A DNA stretch of 64,000 bases, taken from Candidatus Thioglobus autotrophicus. Lineage in GTDB: Bacteria; Pseudomonadota; Gammaproteobacteria; PS1; Pseudothioglobaceae. Below are positions 47,353 through 55,196 of the stretch, piece after piece. A model generated the notes under the pieces. That model had not been told where the DNA came from. It ran no database searches and saw only the letters and a list, made by a program, of their open reading frames with translations. The translations under genes and the position numbers were made by a program. The stretch lies in contig JAKUUR010000005.1 of assembly GCA_022448455.1 (NCBI GenBank), positions 1-64,000 of the forward strand, given 5' to 3'. Each line of letters opens with the position of its first letter. Position 1 is the first letter of the stretch.

Positions 47353-48252
47353 CTATGTTTTGCTTCTAAGTTGTTGATTATGTCTTTCTTCAATTAATCG
47401 AACAATACTTAAATGAGGCGCCTCATCACCATACAGCTTTGTTGCTTCTTGATAAGTGTTATAAACTTTTTCCCCGAGTGGCATTGAGATACCAAGGTGG
47501 TGGCCGAGCTCGACAATCAGTTTCATATCTTTTTCAGCCAGTCCAAGTGCAAATGAAGTGTCGTAGCTACCATCCAATACTTTTGGGATATAGTTTTCAA
47601 CCACGTAGCTTTGAGAACAACTATTCATCAACACTGAATGAAGGGTTTTTAAGTCTAGGTTGGCTTTCGCACCCATCATTAGAGTCTCTCCAATCCCTTG
47701 TGCAGCAAGGTAATTTAGATGCAGTTGTACCAACTTGGTGACATAACCTGACCCAGAGGGGCCCATGCGAATGACCTTACTAGCAAACACTTTCAACAAT
47801 GACTCAAACTTTTTCAAAACTTCTTTTTCAATACCAAGAAAGGTAGTTAAAGTTCCTGCTGCTGCCCGCTCTGCACCGCCACTAACTGGAGCATCAATCA
47901 ATGTCAAATGATTTGGCGCGCACTCCTTAACTTTCTCCCACTCAGCTAATTCGTTTGTAGTGGTTTCAAACCAAGTAGCACCTTCTTTTAAATTATTCAA
48001 AATACCTTTATTGCCAAATGCTAAAAGATTGACTTCATTTGAGCTTGGGAGGGATGTAAAAAGCACATCGCACTGTGGACACATCTTTGATGCACTTTCT
48101 CCATTTATAGCGCCTTTAGCAATGAAGTCAGCTAAAACTGTTTCGTTAATATCCAAAACAATTAACCTATCGCCTGAATCTTTGCAATGCATTAATAAAT
48201 TATGTGCCATACCAGCACCCATATTTCCTAAACCAATAAATCCTATATTCAT
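47353..48252 (-). CDS. NAD-dependent beta-hydroxyacid dehydrogenase (3-hydroxyisobutyrate dehydrogenase family)
   Basis: The 299-residue protein has IGFIGLGNMGAGMAHNLL (3-20), the signature LIDAPVSGGAERAAAGTL, and GSGYVTKLVQLHLNY with the catalytic lysine. The substrate is unknown; tartronate semialdehyde, 3-hydroxyisobutyrate and related acids are candidates. Its first 28 codons and leader are duplicated at 49861-49973 as part of a ~112-bp direct repeat. It is distinct from the paralogue at 10147. Confidence 0.88.
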   Translation of the reverse strand: MNIGFIGLGNMGAGMAHNLLMHCKDSGDRLIVLDINETVLADFIAKGAINGESASKMCPQCDVLFTSLPSSNEVNLLAFGNKGILNNLKEGATWFETTTNELAEWEKVKECAPNHLTLIDAPVSGGAERAAAGTLTTFLGIEKEVLKKFESLLKVFASKVIRMGPSGSGYVTKLVQLHLNYLAAQGIGETLMMGAKANLDLKTLHSVLMNSCSQSYVVENYIPKVLDGSYDTSFALGLAEKDMKLIVELGHHLGISMPLGEKVYNTYQEATKLYGDEAPHLSIVRLIEERHNQQLRSKT

Positions 48253-48282
48253 TTTCTATCCTCAGTCAGTTAGATTGTTGAG
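48171..48282. repeat. Direct repeat copy B flanking the racemase-sulfotransferase cassette
   Basis: This 112-base segment covers the 5' end and leader of the dehydrogenase gene and the last codons of the sulfotransferase gene. It aligns with 49861-49973 with about 13 mismatches and one 1-base indel (about 88 % identity by eye). That includes 30 consecutive identical bases (48191-48220 with 49881-49910). Similarity stops abruptly on both sides. Confidence 0.9.
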
Positions 48283-49016
48283 ACTATTAAACGGTGAGCA
48301 CACAGGTGTTCATAGTGCGGCATGACAATATCGTAAATTTCTTTGACACGATCTGGCAAATCATTAACTTCAACATAATTGCGTTTTTGTGGTTTTAAAC
48401 CATCTGAGTTGCGCAAATTTTCATGAAATATACCGCCATCCCACCAACTCACTTCATCGCGTGCACCCGGCTCCCAACTAAGAGCTCGTTCAATAAATGG
48501 AATGCCAACAGTGTTGCAATAAGCTTCAACAATACCATGAGGATTTTCAAGTAAGTCATCACTATCAATAACCACTGGAGTTTTACCTGTATTACTCCAA
48601 ACTATATCGAACAACTCTCTTTGTTCTATGTAACCTATTTCTTTTAAAACGAAATCAGGAAAATATTTGTATATTGAGCTTATTGTTTTTGCAGGATCTC
48701 GGATTAAAAAGCTATGATTAAAATGGGATAGAAACTCGTCAGTCCAAAGATGACTAATATAATGTGGAAAATCTTTGCAAAAAACAGATTTTTGAGCAAC
48801 CGTTTTCTTAAGTTTTGTAAAAACACCCTCTAATGATAATCCTGGTATGCGTAAACTATTTTCTTGCACTCTTGGCCAAAGCGGATTCTCTCCTTGATAC
48901 CAAGCTTCCCCAAAAGGTTCGTGAAAACATTCCATATCTCCTCGTTGGCGCATCATCCATTCGAATGCGGTTGAAGTAGACCTAGGAGTTGCCCATAGAA
49001 CGAGTATTTTATTCAT
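48270..49016 (-). CDS. Sulfotransferase-family protein
   Basis: The 248-residue protein begins with a PAPS-type 5'-phosphosulfate loop, LWATPRSTSTAFEWMM, followed by HEPFGEAWY and a 3'-phosphate-binding-like SFLIRDPAKTISSIYK. These features match a bacterial sulfotransferase-like family found near amino-acid metabolism genes. The acceptor is unknown and sulfation is not proven. The open frame continues to 49067, but MNKILVLWATPRS at 49016 is the natural start, 16 bases after the racemase-like gene. Its last codons lie in repeat copy B. Confidence 0.75.
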   Translation of the reverse strand: MNKILVLWATPRSTSTAFEWMMRQRGDMECFHEPFGEAWYQGENPLWPRVQENSLRIPGLSLEGVFTKLKKTVAQKSVFCKDFPHYISHLWTDEFLSHFNHSFLIRDPAKTISSIYKYFPDFVLKEIGYIEQRELFDIVWSNTGKTPVVIDSDDLLENPHGIVEAYCNTVGIPFIERALSWEPGARDEVSWWDGGIFHENLRNSDGLKPQKRNYVEVNDLPDRVKEIYDIVMPHYEHLCAHRLIVSTI

Positions 49017-49032
49017 TAGTTGAAATCTATAT

Positions 49033-49851
49033 TTATTTAAGTTTGGAAAGTAAGTGACCATGTTCACCGGTAGGCGCTATTCCAAGGCTTTTAAATATAC
49101 GCCAGTAGAGCGCAACATCTGATGCAATGACTGGCTTACCTATTATTTTCTCGAAATTCGGAGTATAGAATAGTGCTCTTTGTGGCAATCCATCTAATCG
49201 CCGCCAATTAGGCATGCCATTAATCACAATAGCATCAGCATCAGGTACTTTTTCTGATACGTAAATCATAGATTTTTCCGCTAATTCATTAGGGAAGATC
49301 CAAGTTAAATCATTAACCTCTTGTTGTGTTTTATAGAAGCCTTGGTCAACAAAATTTCCAACATATGCAACATCAAAACCCGCTTCTCTTAAGAAGCGAG
49401 TAATACCATCGCGCCAATCAGGCCAATAATAAACTGAGTTTAAGGCTATTTTTTCTGCATTTAGTTCATGAAGAGCTTCCACTAAACACATGCCAGCCAT
49501 ATGGAAAGGTGTTTCATATTTGTCACTTAGTTTGTTACAGAATTGACGGATTTGGTCTGGACTAGTGCCATTGCAATGCACCCAGTTTGTACCAACCTGG
49601 CCCACTACATCTGCACCACTATTTGACATACAGTGGACAAATTCTTCTAAAAGATCGAAGTTTTTGGTTCTCTGAGTTAATTCGTGGGCATATCCTGGTA
49701 CATGCAGAATACGACCGTGCACGCCCACTTCTTCGGGAGCTATTATAAGGAAATCACTTGGTGCGGCATCATAGTCATAAGGAGGAGAAGTGAAACCTAC
49801 TTGAGAAGGGAATAATTTATTATCTGGGTTTGACCATTTTTCCGGTTTCAT
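49033..49851 (-). CDS. Maleate isomerase/arylmalonate decarboxylase (Asp/Glu racemase superfamily)-like protein
   Basis: The 272-residue protein shares the C-terminal GKPVIASDVALYWRIFKSLGI and the central IALNSVYYWPDW...FLREAGFDV pattern of this superfamily. A cysteine is present in the N-terminal half-site (GTNWVHCNG), but the second half-site reads VINGMPNW, lacking the usual second cysteine. The reaction cannot be predicted. The first in-frame ATG (49860) abuts the AGGAG with no spacer, so the ATG at 49851 (MKPEKWS) is preferred. Confidence 0.72.
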   Translation of the reverse strand: MKPEKWSNPDNKLFPSQVGFTSPPYDYDAAPSDFLIIAPEEVGVHGRILHVPGYAHELTQRTKNFDLLEEFVHCMSNSGADVVGQVGTNWVHCNGTSPDQIRQFCNKLSDKYETPFHMAGMCLVEALHELNAEKIALNSVYYWPDWRDGITRFLREAGFDVAYVGNFVDQGFYKTQQEVNDLTWIFPNELAEKSMIYVSEKVPDADAIVINGMPNWRRLDGLPQRALFYTPNFEKIIGKPVIASDVALYWRIFKSLGIAPTGEHGHLLSKLK

Positions 49852-49942
49852 TGCCTTCATCTCCTGAATCTTTACAGTACATTAATAAATTATGTGCCAT
49901 ACCAGCACCCATATTACCTAGGCCAATAAATCCTATATTCAT
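49820..49942 (-). pseudogene. Truncated 5' remnant of a beta-hydroxyacid dehydrogenase gene
   Basis: From the ATG at 49942 the frame reads MNIGFIGLGNMGAGMAHNLL followed by MYCKDSGD. That is almost identical to the first 28 residues of the gene at 48252, and it then diverges into an unrelated tail ending at 49820. It retains its own start and leader (GGATAACAAC) and overlaps the racemase-like start in another frame. It is a by-product of the direct-repeat rearrangement and might act as a leader ORF. Confidence 0.85.
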
Positions 49943-49973
49943 GTTGTTATCCTTAGTCTGTTAAATTGTCGAG
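49861..49973. repeat. Direct repeat copy A flanking the racemase-sulfotransferase cassette
   Basis: This is the partner of 48171-48282. It spans the 3' end of the dioxygenase gene (codons for LDNLTD and stop), the intergenic GGATAACAAC, and the first 28 codons of a dehydrogenase copy. The natural junction of dioxygenase and dehydrogenase genes is therefore present once intact in pieces on each side of the cassette. Confidence 0.9.
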
Positions 49974-50837
49974 TCGTTCTAAGTCACGCTCGTGATGAAT
50001 TGACATTGAGCGTCCATAGAAAGCTTCAGCGTGATGAGGTCTGTTAACCAAGTATGGATTAGTGACATACGTTGGCAAGGCAATAATTCTTGGTGTATCG
50101 CCTCTAGTAACAGTTACTCTATGCAACGAGTAACGCCCTTTAAATATTTGCAAATCTCCCGTCTTCAAGCTTAACATTCTTACCTTATCGCGTTCACCTT
50201 GTAACACTCTCTTTACATCCTCAAAGTGTTCATTATGTGGTGAACGAATATCTGGTGCATACTCAAAGTCACCACCTTCATCAGATTCACTAACGAGAAT
50301 ACTAACAGTAAATTCATTGCCATCGAAGTGCCATGGAAAGTAGTCACCATCATTCATAATACTGTAAGGATTTCGACCTAAGGGTTCTGCCCATCGATAA
50401 ATAGGGCCGACATTCAAACAGTCAGAGACAAAATGTACTACCACGTCAGAGTCATATATTTTTCTAAGAACCGAGTCACTTTCTAATAGATCTGAATTTA
50501 TAAATGACGACGTTCTTTCTTCAAAAAAACGGTTTGGGTGGTCTTTAGGAAGTGTGGTGTCCTCTTTTGTGAGATAAGGGTTTACAAGCGTATGCGCCCT
50601 TCTAGCCCCATCCATTATTCTGAATGCTTCATCTTTCATTTTCTTAATCGCTGAAGAGGAAATAAAATCAGGTATATGTGCACATCCCCATTTATTTAAA
50701 TCTAAACGACAATCTTTAACTAATTCAGCCCTTTTTAGATGGGTTAAATCATGGATAGGGAATTGCTCTAAATCAAGAAACTCGTCCAAACGAATTTCTG
50801 CAGCACTGTAGGCTGAAGGAGCAACAATTTCTGACAT
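49953..50837 (-). CDS. Fe(II)/2-oxoglutarate-dependent oxygenase family protein
   Basis: The 294-residue protein has HxD in YFPWHFDGNEFTVSILVSE and a distal histidine with following arginine in FKGRYSLHRVTVTRGDTPRI. This gives the double-stranded beta-helix iron triad and a 2-oxoglutarate-binding arginine. The aspartate in HFD indicates hydroxylase rather than halogenase chemistry. The substrate is unknown. It is downstream of the class II aldolase gene (13-base gap) and its 3' end is part of repeat copy A. Confidence 0.78.
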   Translation of the reverse strand: MSEIVAPSAYSAAEIRLDEFLDLEQFPIHDLTHLKRAELVKDCRLDLNKWGCAHIPDFISSSAIKKMKDEAFRIMDGARRAHTLVNPYLTKEDTTLPKDHPNRFFEERTSSFINSDLLESDSVLRKIYDSDVVVHFVSDCLNVGPIYRWAEPLGRNPYSIMNDGDYFPWHFDGNEFTVSILVSESDEGGDFEYAPDIRSPHNEHFEDVKRVLQGERDKVRMLSLKTGDLQIFKGRYSLHRVTVTRGDTPRIIALPTYVTNPYLVNRPHHAEAFYGRSMSIHHERDLERLDNLTD

Positions 50838-50850
50838 AATTCTTCCCTAT

Positions 50851-51588
50851 TTATTTTTTATAAGAGGGATCCAATCGATCGCAACGACGTAACAAAGCTG
50901 GCCACTCATACTTACCTGGAGGAAAAGCTTCATATTGTTCACAGGCTAACTGCCATATCTTAGGGCTGGTCTTTACTCTAGTTAGAGAGCAAGGCTCTAC
51001 TTGCAGAGCGACCTCGCACATGCGAATTAAATAATACATTTTCATAAAACTCTCACCAGCCGTCTCACCAGCTGTTAAAAAACCATGGTTGCGCATCACT
51101 AACAAGCCATGCTCGCCCATATTCTTAGCGATACGGTGACGCTCACCCGGGTCAACCGATAAGCCCTCCCAGTCATGATATCCGACCTTGCGATAAAGCA
51201 TGGATGAATCCTGAATCAAATAAGGTATTTCCTCAAAAACAGTAGCAGCAATCGCACTGGGTGGGTGAGCATGGAAAACAAATTTATTATTGGGATGGTT
51301 TAAGTGGATTGCGCTGTGAATAATAAATCCCGCAGTATTAACATCTTCAGGCCCTTCAAGCACATTTCCATCTTCATCAACCTTGATTAAATTTGAAGCG
51401 CAAACTTCTTCATAGGCGAGACCAAAACGATGCATATAAAAATGATGATCTGAGCCAGGTACGCGCGCAGTAATATGGTTCCAAATAGTGTCGTCCCAAC
51501 CGTGCATAGCGGTCAATCGAAACATAGCAGCCAAGTCAATTTTCACTTTTTCTTGTAGTTGCTTTAGATTTGATGCAGTTTTACTCAT
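50851..51588 (-). CDS. Class II aldolase/adducin family protein
   Basis: The 245-residue protein has the fold of zinc-dependent aldolases: NHITARVPGSDHHFYMHRFGLAYEEV, the metal ligands in FVFHAHPPSAIAATVF, and VMRNHGFLTAGETAGESFM with the third histidine. The second-last segment YLIRMCEVALQVEP is typical. Whether it cleaves a sugar-acid phosphate or performs another retro-aldol or decarboxylation is unknown. It is the first gene of the minus-strand run to 46405 and is divergent from the enolase-superfamily gene. Confidence 0.83.
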   Translation of the reverse strand: MSKTASNLKQLQEKVKIDLAAMFRLTAMHGWDDTIWNHITARVPGSDHHFYMHRFGLAYEEVCASNLIKVDEDGNVLEGPEDVNTAGFIIHSAIHLNHPNNKFVFHAHPPSAIAATVFEEIPYLIQDSSMLYRKVGYHDWEGLSVDPGERHRIAKNMGEHGLLVMRNHGFLTAGETAGESFMKMYYLIRMCEVALQVEPCSLTRVKTSPKIWQLACEQYEAFPPGKYEWPALLRRCDRLDPSYKK

Positions 51589-51597
51589 GTTAACTTA

Positions 51598-51638
51598 CGC
51601 TAGTTCAAATTCGAATTATAAACCAGAATTAGCTAGCG
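51598..51638. promoter_or_regulatory. Candidate operator in the aldolase/enolase-family divergent gap
   Basis: The 62-base gap between divergent starts holds an inverted repeat CGCTAG (51598-51603) / CTAGCG (51633-51638) and an exact palindrome AATTCGAATT (51608-51617). The location is suited to a regulator controlling both directions. No local regulator gene is present. Confidence 0.4.
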
Positions 51639-51650
51639 ACAGTTGATAAA

Positions 51651-52739
51651 ATGAAGTTGATGAAAATTACCAAGATAGCAACTCGAATTGTAAATTTGCC
51701 CTTTGAAAGCACTATAACAACTGCTATCCACGAAATGTCATCAGTCGGGTGTGTTCTACTAACTATTGAAACTGACGAGGGGATAGAGGGACAGAGTTAT
51801 TTGTTTAGTTTAAACGCTACCCAAATTCATTCCTTTAATGAGACACTAAAAGGCTTTGAATACCATCTGATTGGTAAAGACCCTCAGTTTGTCGAAGTTA
51901 TTTGGCAAGAGATTTGGCAAGCAATTAGCTCTATGCGACATAAAGATATTGCTATTCCAGCACTTTCAACAATTGATACTGCTATTTGGGACATTGTTGG
52001 CAAAACAGCTAACTTACCTCTTCATCGACTTTTTGGTGCCTGCCGTACAAAAATAAAAACTTACGCCAGTGGTGGTTTGTGGCTATCTCAATCAATTGAT
52101 TCACTACTAAAAGATACACAAAACTTTCTTGACCAAGGTTTTCGTTCTATGAAAATCCGTGTTGGCAGCACTAACTGGAAGAATGATGTTGAACGCGTCA
52201 AAGAAGTCAGAAATGCTATTGGTCCGGATATTGAACTGATGGCAGATATTAACCAAGCACTGGAACCTAAACAGGCGATTCAACTTGGGAAAGAACTGGA
52301 AGAGTATGATTTGCTATGGCTAGAAGAGCCGGTAGCATCCAATAACCGTGTTGGTCACGCTGAAGTTAGAAGCGCATTAGCTACCCCGATAGCTTCGGGT
52401 GAGAATGAATACAGTCTATCTGGCATGCATGAAATGATTGAAGCCAAAGCTTGTGATATTCTAATGCCTGATTTACAACGTATTGGTGGAATTTCGGAGA
52501 TGCGTAAAGTTGCAAACTTAGCCGAGTCTTACAATTTACCAATTTCAACTCACATCTTTACAGAACATAGTTTGAGTGTTGCCGGATCAGTCACTAATTG
52601 TCTTTCAGTTGAGCATGTGCCGTGGTTTTCTAAGTTGTTCAATGAACAAATTGATGTTATCAATGGTTATATTGATATACCTGAACGTCCAGGAACAGGC
52701 TTTACTTTTAACGACACCTACATAAAATTAATAAATTAA
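51651..52739 (+). CDS. Mandelate racemase/muconate lactonizing enzyme family protein (enolase superfamily)
   Basis: The 362-residue protein has a capping domain followed by a TIM barrel with KIRVG (KxR base), metal ligands in LMADINQ, LWLEEPV and ASGENEY, and a histidine in STHIFTEHS. This is the mandelate-racemase subgroup pattern. KxR plus His suggests an acid-sugar dehydratase or racemase rather than a betaine epimerase. It starts divergently from the aldolase and its 3' end overlaps the convergent DUF3726-like gene by four bases. Confidence 0.85.
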   Translation: MKLMKITKIATRIVNLPFESTITTAIHEMSSVGCVLLTIETDEGIEGQSYLFSLNATQIHSFNETLKGFEYHLIGKDPQFVEVIWQEIWQAISSMRHKDIAIPALSTIDTAIWDIVGKTANLPLHRLFGACRTKIKTYASGGLWLSQSIDSLLKDTQNFLDQGFRSMKIRVGSTNWKNDVERVKEVRNAIGPDIELMADINQALEPKQAIQLGKELEEYDLLWLEEPVASNNRVGHAEVRSALATPIASGENEYSLSGMHEMIEAKACDILMPDLQRIGGISEMRKVANLAESYNLPISTHIFTEHSLSVAGSVTNCLSVEHVPWFSKLFNEQIDVINGYIDIPERPGTGFTFNDTYIKLIN

Positions 52740-53467
52740 TCTGTGTCAACTATTCCTGCACCTGCACCTGATGCACGAGACTCAGCTGTTGATTTCACTA
52801 AACAACGCGAAAAATAGTCGTAAATGCCTTGCCAGTGTTCTCCAACCTTGACTCCGGTTTGAAGTATTTTTTCTTTTTCTTCAATTGTAACAAATTTCCT
52901 TAAAACCGCATTGGCGGGGTATTTTTTTGTTTCAACTAGGGGACGAATAATCATATTACCTCCCTTACTTAACTCTATCGGTTGGGTATTTGAACTAACC
53001 ATTTCCCAAACCCCAGGCTCAGTAAAGTTTACTAAATACTCGTAATTACTCTCATCCAACCAGATTGCCTGCCAATCACTGCATTGATTTGCTCCCATTG
53101 CTGCAATAACCAGTAGCGGTGAGTCTACATTTTTAACAATCAATTCAACATTTCGAGATCCGACATTAATCCAATCGACCACACTGACAGAGGCAATAAG
53201 AGAAGATAAATACACATTATTAGGATTAACGAAATGAACCTGCGTATCTGAGTGTTCTAACTCTACGGCTAAATCACTTGTATGGCTGTCAAGATTGTTA
53301 AGCGCTTCTATACTGCAACTAGAAGGATCAAAACCGTTTTCTGCTATCCACATATTACTGCGCGCAAAATCCTCAGCTATACCAATCGGAGCATTCACTC
53401 CAAACCCTGCACGAGTAAAGAAAAACAACACCTCATTGAGTGAAATAGTTAATTGTTCTGTTGCCAT
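52736..53467 (-). CDS. Uncharacterised protein, DUF3726-like
   Basis: The 243-residue protein begins ISLNEVLFFFTRAGFGVNAPIGIAEDFARSNMWIAENGFD, similar to the start of DUF3726 proteins as I recall them. No catalytic motif, signal peptide or membrane segment is obvious. The C-terminus is glycine/alanine-rich (ASGAGAGIVD). It directly abuts the 568-residue unknown gene (TAG immediately followed by ATG), so the two are probably functionally linked. Confidence 0.65.
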   Translation of the reverse strand: MATEQLTISLNEVLFFFTRAGFGVNAPIGIAEDFARSNMWIAENGFDPSSCSIEALNNLDSHTSDLAVELEHSDTQVHFVNPNNVYLSSLIASVSVVDWINVGSRNVELIVKNVDSPLLVIAAMGANQCSDWQAIWLDESNYEYLVNFTEPGVWEMVSSNTQPIELSKGGNMIIRPLVETKKYPANAVLRKFVTIEEKEKILQTGVKVGEHWQGIYDYFSRCLVKSTAESRASGAGAGIVDTD

Positions 53468-55174
53468 CTAAATTACCTGCTTTGGTATAACTGGGAAGAA
53501 CCACTTGTCGTGATCGGGATCAGACAACTGGTCTGGCATTGGTGCTCCTTGATACATTGAGATTCTAGTCCAAAGGTCTGACTTGGGGTCAAATTTAGAA
53601 GCACCAAAAAACGCCAACTTAAAGCGCAACAAATCCAACGGTCTCATAGACTCATCCAATAAATTATCCTGAACTTCTGAATAAGGTCTTTGAAGGGTGT
53701 TTTGAATACGACGGATAATATGTCTAAACTGCGGGAAGGATAGTACAAACTCACCCACCAACATTTCATCACTTGTTGACAATAAGGCATGGTTAAGTTC
53801 ATGTGCATCTCGACCTATAGCTAAGGGCATTTCTTGTTCCGAACCCTCATCAACATCACGAGAACCAAAACGTGGCTCTAACTTATCTTCTGAGTAATAC
53901 CAAAAATGATGCTGTGACTCAGTGAGCGTAAAATCAATTGTCGTTGCCCAAACATAGTAATCTTCAACGATCCCTTTTAATTGACTTAGTGGCATGTCAG
54001 CTACCAACTTTGGAGTAGACACGGAAGACATCGTTTCAGCCAAATCATCCACCAAAGGCCCATGTGGCTCGATTATTAAAGACACAACCATTTCTTGACA
54101 TTCTAAGGAAAAACGATCTTCAACATACTGATAGATTCCATTCCAAGGGTAGGGCTTCATTAAGTTAATTTGATCACTACACCAATTACTAAGTGATCCA
54201 ATTTCATCCTTAAGACGATCAATTCTTGTTGTTTGCACTTCATCCTCTACACACCACTCCCTAAGGTGTTGGCTAACTTGAATCAGTGACTGCGTAAATT
54301 TTTCAAGTGTACCTTTGAGTGGAGTTTCCATACTTCTAACCTTTGCCAATGCACTTTCTTTGGCCACGACCCAGTTATGAATTAAAACAGGATGTTTTAA
54401 CAAAAAGGGAGCCATACCTAAACCAGTAGCATTACCAACGCCAATAAATTGACGAATATGTGGTTCAAACTTAACCGCCTTATTACCACCCCTTTTTCTC
54501 GCCAAATACTCAACCAAATCTATCGTAAACCAACGAATTAAGTAAACGGCCAAAAGTTCAATTTGAAATGCGCCCTTACACTCTTCACGGTCAGCAATTT
54601 TAGCTCTATCAGCGCAACCAAATTTACCACTACCATAAACTGCTGTAGTGCGCATCAAGTAACCTACTGATGACAGCAATTCAATATCTGGTTGATTGCC
54701 TTTTGCTAGGGTGGATATAACGTGCTCGAAAATCCTTAAACTTTTATTAGCTCTCGCTAAAACAAGTTCACTGGGGCGATATCTACCATCTTCCTGTTTA
54801 GGAGTATTGTTAGCTAGATAATCTATATCTGCTTGAGTTGGGATACCATCAAACAAGTTAAAAGTAGCATCCCAAACCTCAGCTATGACTCTGTCGGTAC
54901 GTTTTTTTGGTGGAATATCTTGAGTAAAAGCAATCAATGAGTAAGTTCTTAGTGGAGTAGTTACAGCATAAACACTAACACCAAAACCGTCACTGTCAAT
55001 ATCACGTCGAAGACATTCAAATTTCCAATTCTCTTTAGACATGCGTCTAATCAGAGAACGCATAAAACTTAGCCTAGTTTGGTGAGAAGATCCCATTCTG
55101 TCTAAACGCATAACTTGTTCAGGTGGGCGCATAAATTGCGCACTAAGATTAGACAAGTTTGACTCAGAAATCAT
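53468..55174 (-). CDS. Uncharacterised 568-residue protein
   Basis: I do not recognise this family. The protein is soluble in appearance, with no signal peptide. It has a glycine-rich segment GVGNATGLGMAPFL in the middle, an invariant-looking GSGKFGCADRAKI, and tryptophan-rich segments (YYVWATTIDFTLTESQHHFWYY). The C-terminal SFPQFRHIIRRIQNTLQRP could bind an anionic ligand. It is sandwiched between the M19 dipeptidase and the DUF3726-like gene in one directional run, implying a role in the same catabolic pathway. Its ATG lies at the edge of a 24-base perfect palindrome. Confidence 0.75.
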   Translation of the reverse strand: MISESNLSNLSAQFMRPPEQVMRLDRMGSSHQTRLSFMRSLIRRMSKENWKFECLRRDIDSDGFGVSVYAVTTPLRTYSLIAFTQDIPPKKRTDRVIAEVWDATFNLFDGIPTQADIDYLANNTPKQEDGRYRPSELVLARANKSLRIFEHVISTLAKGNQPDIELLSSVGYLMRTTAVYGSGKFGCADRAKIADREECKGAFQIELLAVYLIRWFTIDLVEYLARKRGGNKAVKFEPHIRQFIGVGNATGLGMAPFLLKHPVLIHNWVVAKESALAKVRSMETPLKGTLEKFTQSLIQVSQHLREWCVEDEVQTTRIDRLKDEIGSLSNWCSDQINLMKPYPWNGIYQYVEDRFSLECQEMVVSLIIEPHGPLVDDLAETMSSVSTPKLVADMPLSQLKGIVEDYYVWATTIDFTLTESQHHFWYYSEDKLEPRFGSRDVDEGSEQEMPLAIGRDAHELNHALLSTSDEMLVGEFVLSFPQFRHIIRRIQNTLQRPYSEVQDNLLDESMRPLDLLRFKLAFFGASKFDPKSDLWTRISMYQGAPMPDQLSDPDHDKWFFPVIPKQVI

Positions 55175-55196
55175 AATTAATTAGCTAATTAATTAT
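55173..55196. promoter_or_regulatory. 24-base perfect palindrome at a gene junction
   Basis: The half-site ATAATTAATTAG (55173-55184) is followed directly by its reverse complement (55185-55196). The palindrome contains the M19 stop codon and overlaps the ATG of the 568-residue gene. It could be a protein-binding site or an RNA/cruciform element affecting translation of the downstream gene. Confidence 0.6.

Noticed and set aside
49953-50837. Amino-acid halogenase
   Set aside because: The iron-binding motif is HFD with an intact aspartate, whereas halogenases have Gly or Ala there.
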